Of a DNA stretch of 64,000 bases, positions 63,306 through 64,000 are shown in pieces. The stretch comes from JAWKZG01 sp041396125 (GTDB taxonomy: Bacteria; Pseudomonadota; Gammaproteobacteria; Competibacterales; Competibacteraceae), in contig JAWKZG010000008.1 in NCBI GenBank assembly GCA_041396125.1, positions 124,001 through 188,000 of the forward strand, read 5' to 3'. Each line of letters begins with the position of its first letter. Position 1 is the first letter of the stretch. The notes beneath the pieces were generated by a model. It was not told the origin of the DNA, did not search any database, and saw nothing but the letters and a program-made list of their open reading frames with translations. A program made the translations under genes and the position numbers.

Positions 63306-64000
63306 ATGGCTCAAGTGTCCCGTCTGGCAAACGCTTCAGTTTTACCGCAGCGTTGCCTTCTGGCACAGGCCGTGGCGTTCAGTCTGGCGTTGAGTGGTAG
63401 TGCCCATGCCGCGACCTTTAACGTTACTACTGCTGCCGACAGTGGTGCGGGGAGTCTGCGTGATGCCGTAGCGCAAGCCAATAGCACGGCTGGCGCTGAT
63501 GTGATCACGTTTAACGCCGGCCTTGGCACGATTACCCTGACCACTGGCCAGATCGACATCACCGAAACGCTCACAATCACCGGGCCGGCCGCCGGACAGA
63601 CCATCAGCGGTAATGATAGCTCACGTATCTTTGCGGTAACCGCCGCCAATCAGCCGCTGACGCTGGAAAATCTGACCCTGACGGCCGGAGCGACAACGGC
63701 CACCAGCCCTTTCCCGGAAACCTGTACGGTTGATACAGGCGCAGGAGGGGCGGTTTGCACACTGAGCCCCCTCACCCTGACTAACAGCACAGTCTCGGAT
63801 AATTCCACGGCAGGGTATGGCACCCATGGCGGCGCGCTGTTTGTAAATGCTGATGCCACGCTCACTAACAGCACGATCTCGGGTAATAGCACCGCCGGGG
63901 ATCGTGCCCGCGGCGGTGCGCTTTTCGTGTACGGCAAAGTCACACTCAACAACAGTACGATCTCGGAGAATAGCACCGCAGGGAACTATGCCTACGGTGG
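63306..64000 (+). CDS. Secreted beta-helix repeat protein (choice-of-anchor Q type), 5' part
   Basis: Open from the ATG at 63306 to the window end. Signal peptide (LPQRCLLAQAVAFSLALSGSAHAAT), then FNVTTAADSGAGSLRDAVAQANSTAGADVITF (a standard opening of this class) and a repeated unit of LTNSTISGNSTAG type with RGGALFV at about 63770-64000. Such proteins form a parallel beta helix on the outer surface. Unlike the beta-helix gene at 5655 it is GC-rich and repeats closely. The C-terminus and anchor are outside the window. Confidence 0.85.
   Translation, partial: MAQVSRLANASVLPQRCLLAQAVAFSLALSGSAHAATFNVTTAADSGAGSLRDAVAQANSTAGADVITFNAGLGTITLTTGQIDITETLTITGPAAGQTISGNDSSRIFAVTAANQPLTLENLTLTAGATTATSPFPETCTVDTGAGGAVCTLSPLTLTNSTVSDNSTAGYGTHGGALFVNADATLTNSTISGNSTAGDRARGGALFVYGKVTLNNSTISENSTAGNYAYG

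Overview
The window looks like chromosomal DNA of a gammaproteobacterium. Support comes from an intact recD, a hyf-type membrane complex, betB, MocR/LysE and LysR/GST pairs, SRAP, a group II truncated globin and GGDEF/EAL proteins; I cannot place it at genus level. Most of it is moderately GC-rich. A stretch from about 5.6 kb to 18.3 kb is clearly AT-rich and carries a different kind of gene, which points to an acquired island.

Layout. 1-4004 is the 3' part of a type III-B CRISPR-Cas locus (cmr3 end, cmr4, cmr5, cmr6, a broken CARF accessory gene); cas10/cmr2, cas1/cas2 and any array lie outside or are absent. A frameshifted epoxide hydrolase follows. 5.6-18.3 kb is the AT-rich island: a secreted beta-helix protein, a secreted Asp-box (BNR/VPS10-like) protein with the same C-terminal domain, a tail-fibre-like protein, then a sulfotransferase / coiled-coil repeat / GT2-GT4 block and two more sulfotransferases. 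It is closed by an IS4-type element (18343-19767) with perfect 18-bp ends and a perfect 12-bp target duplication, which sits in the leader of a 3-hydroxybutyrate oligomer hydrolase gene. 22-34 kb holds a GT4 glycosyltransferase, an aldehyde dehydrogenase-glutamine synthetase pair, recD plus a DUF2726 gene, and a sugar-type ABC importer operon ending in a short-chain dehydrogenase. 34.6-35.7 kb has two small genes (a membrane protein and a PatA-N-like protein).

35.7-43.2 kb is a tightly overlapping six-gene operon (hyfBCEFGI-like) headed by a small XRE regulator. Its large subunit lacks both nickel-binding cysteine pairs of [NiFe] hydrogenases, while its small subunit keeps the Fe-S cysteines. 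It is therefore better read as an energy-converting hydrogenase-related (Ehr-like) membrane complex of unknown substrate. A truncated globin diverges from it. 43.7-64 kb is a mixed metabolic and signalling region: SRAP, an MFS carrier, a SpoIIAA-like protein, two GGDEF-EAL proteins flanking a PstS-like protein/porin pair, betB, a MocR regulator divergent from a LysE exporter, a MetOD1 protein with a hybrid histidine kinase, a CmcJ-like oxygenase, GST/LysR, and the start of a large secreted repeat protein.

A cross-cutting observation: about a dozen genes are broken by single-base frame shifts, mostly in or beside short homopolymer runs, including genes inside otherwise intact operons. This looks at least partly like indel error in the assembly, so the calls of 'pseudogene' below are provisional. 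The shifts inside the AT-rich island lie in poly-T runs of 6-8 and could alternatively be phase-variable.
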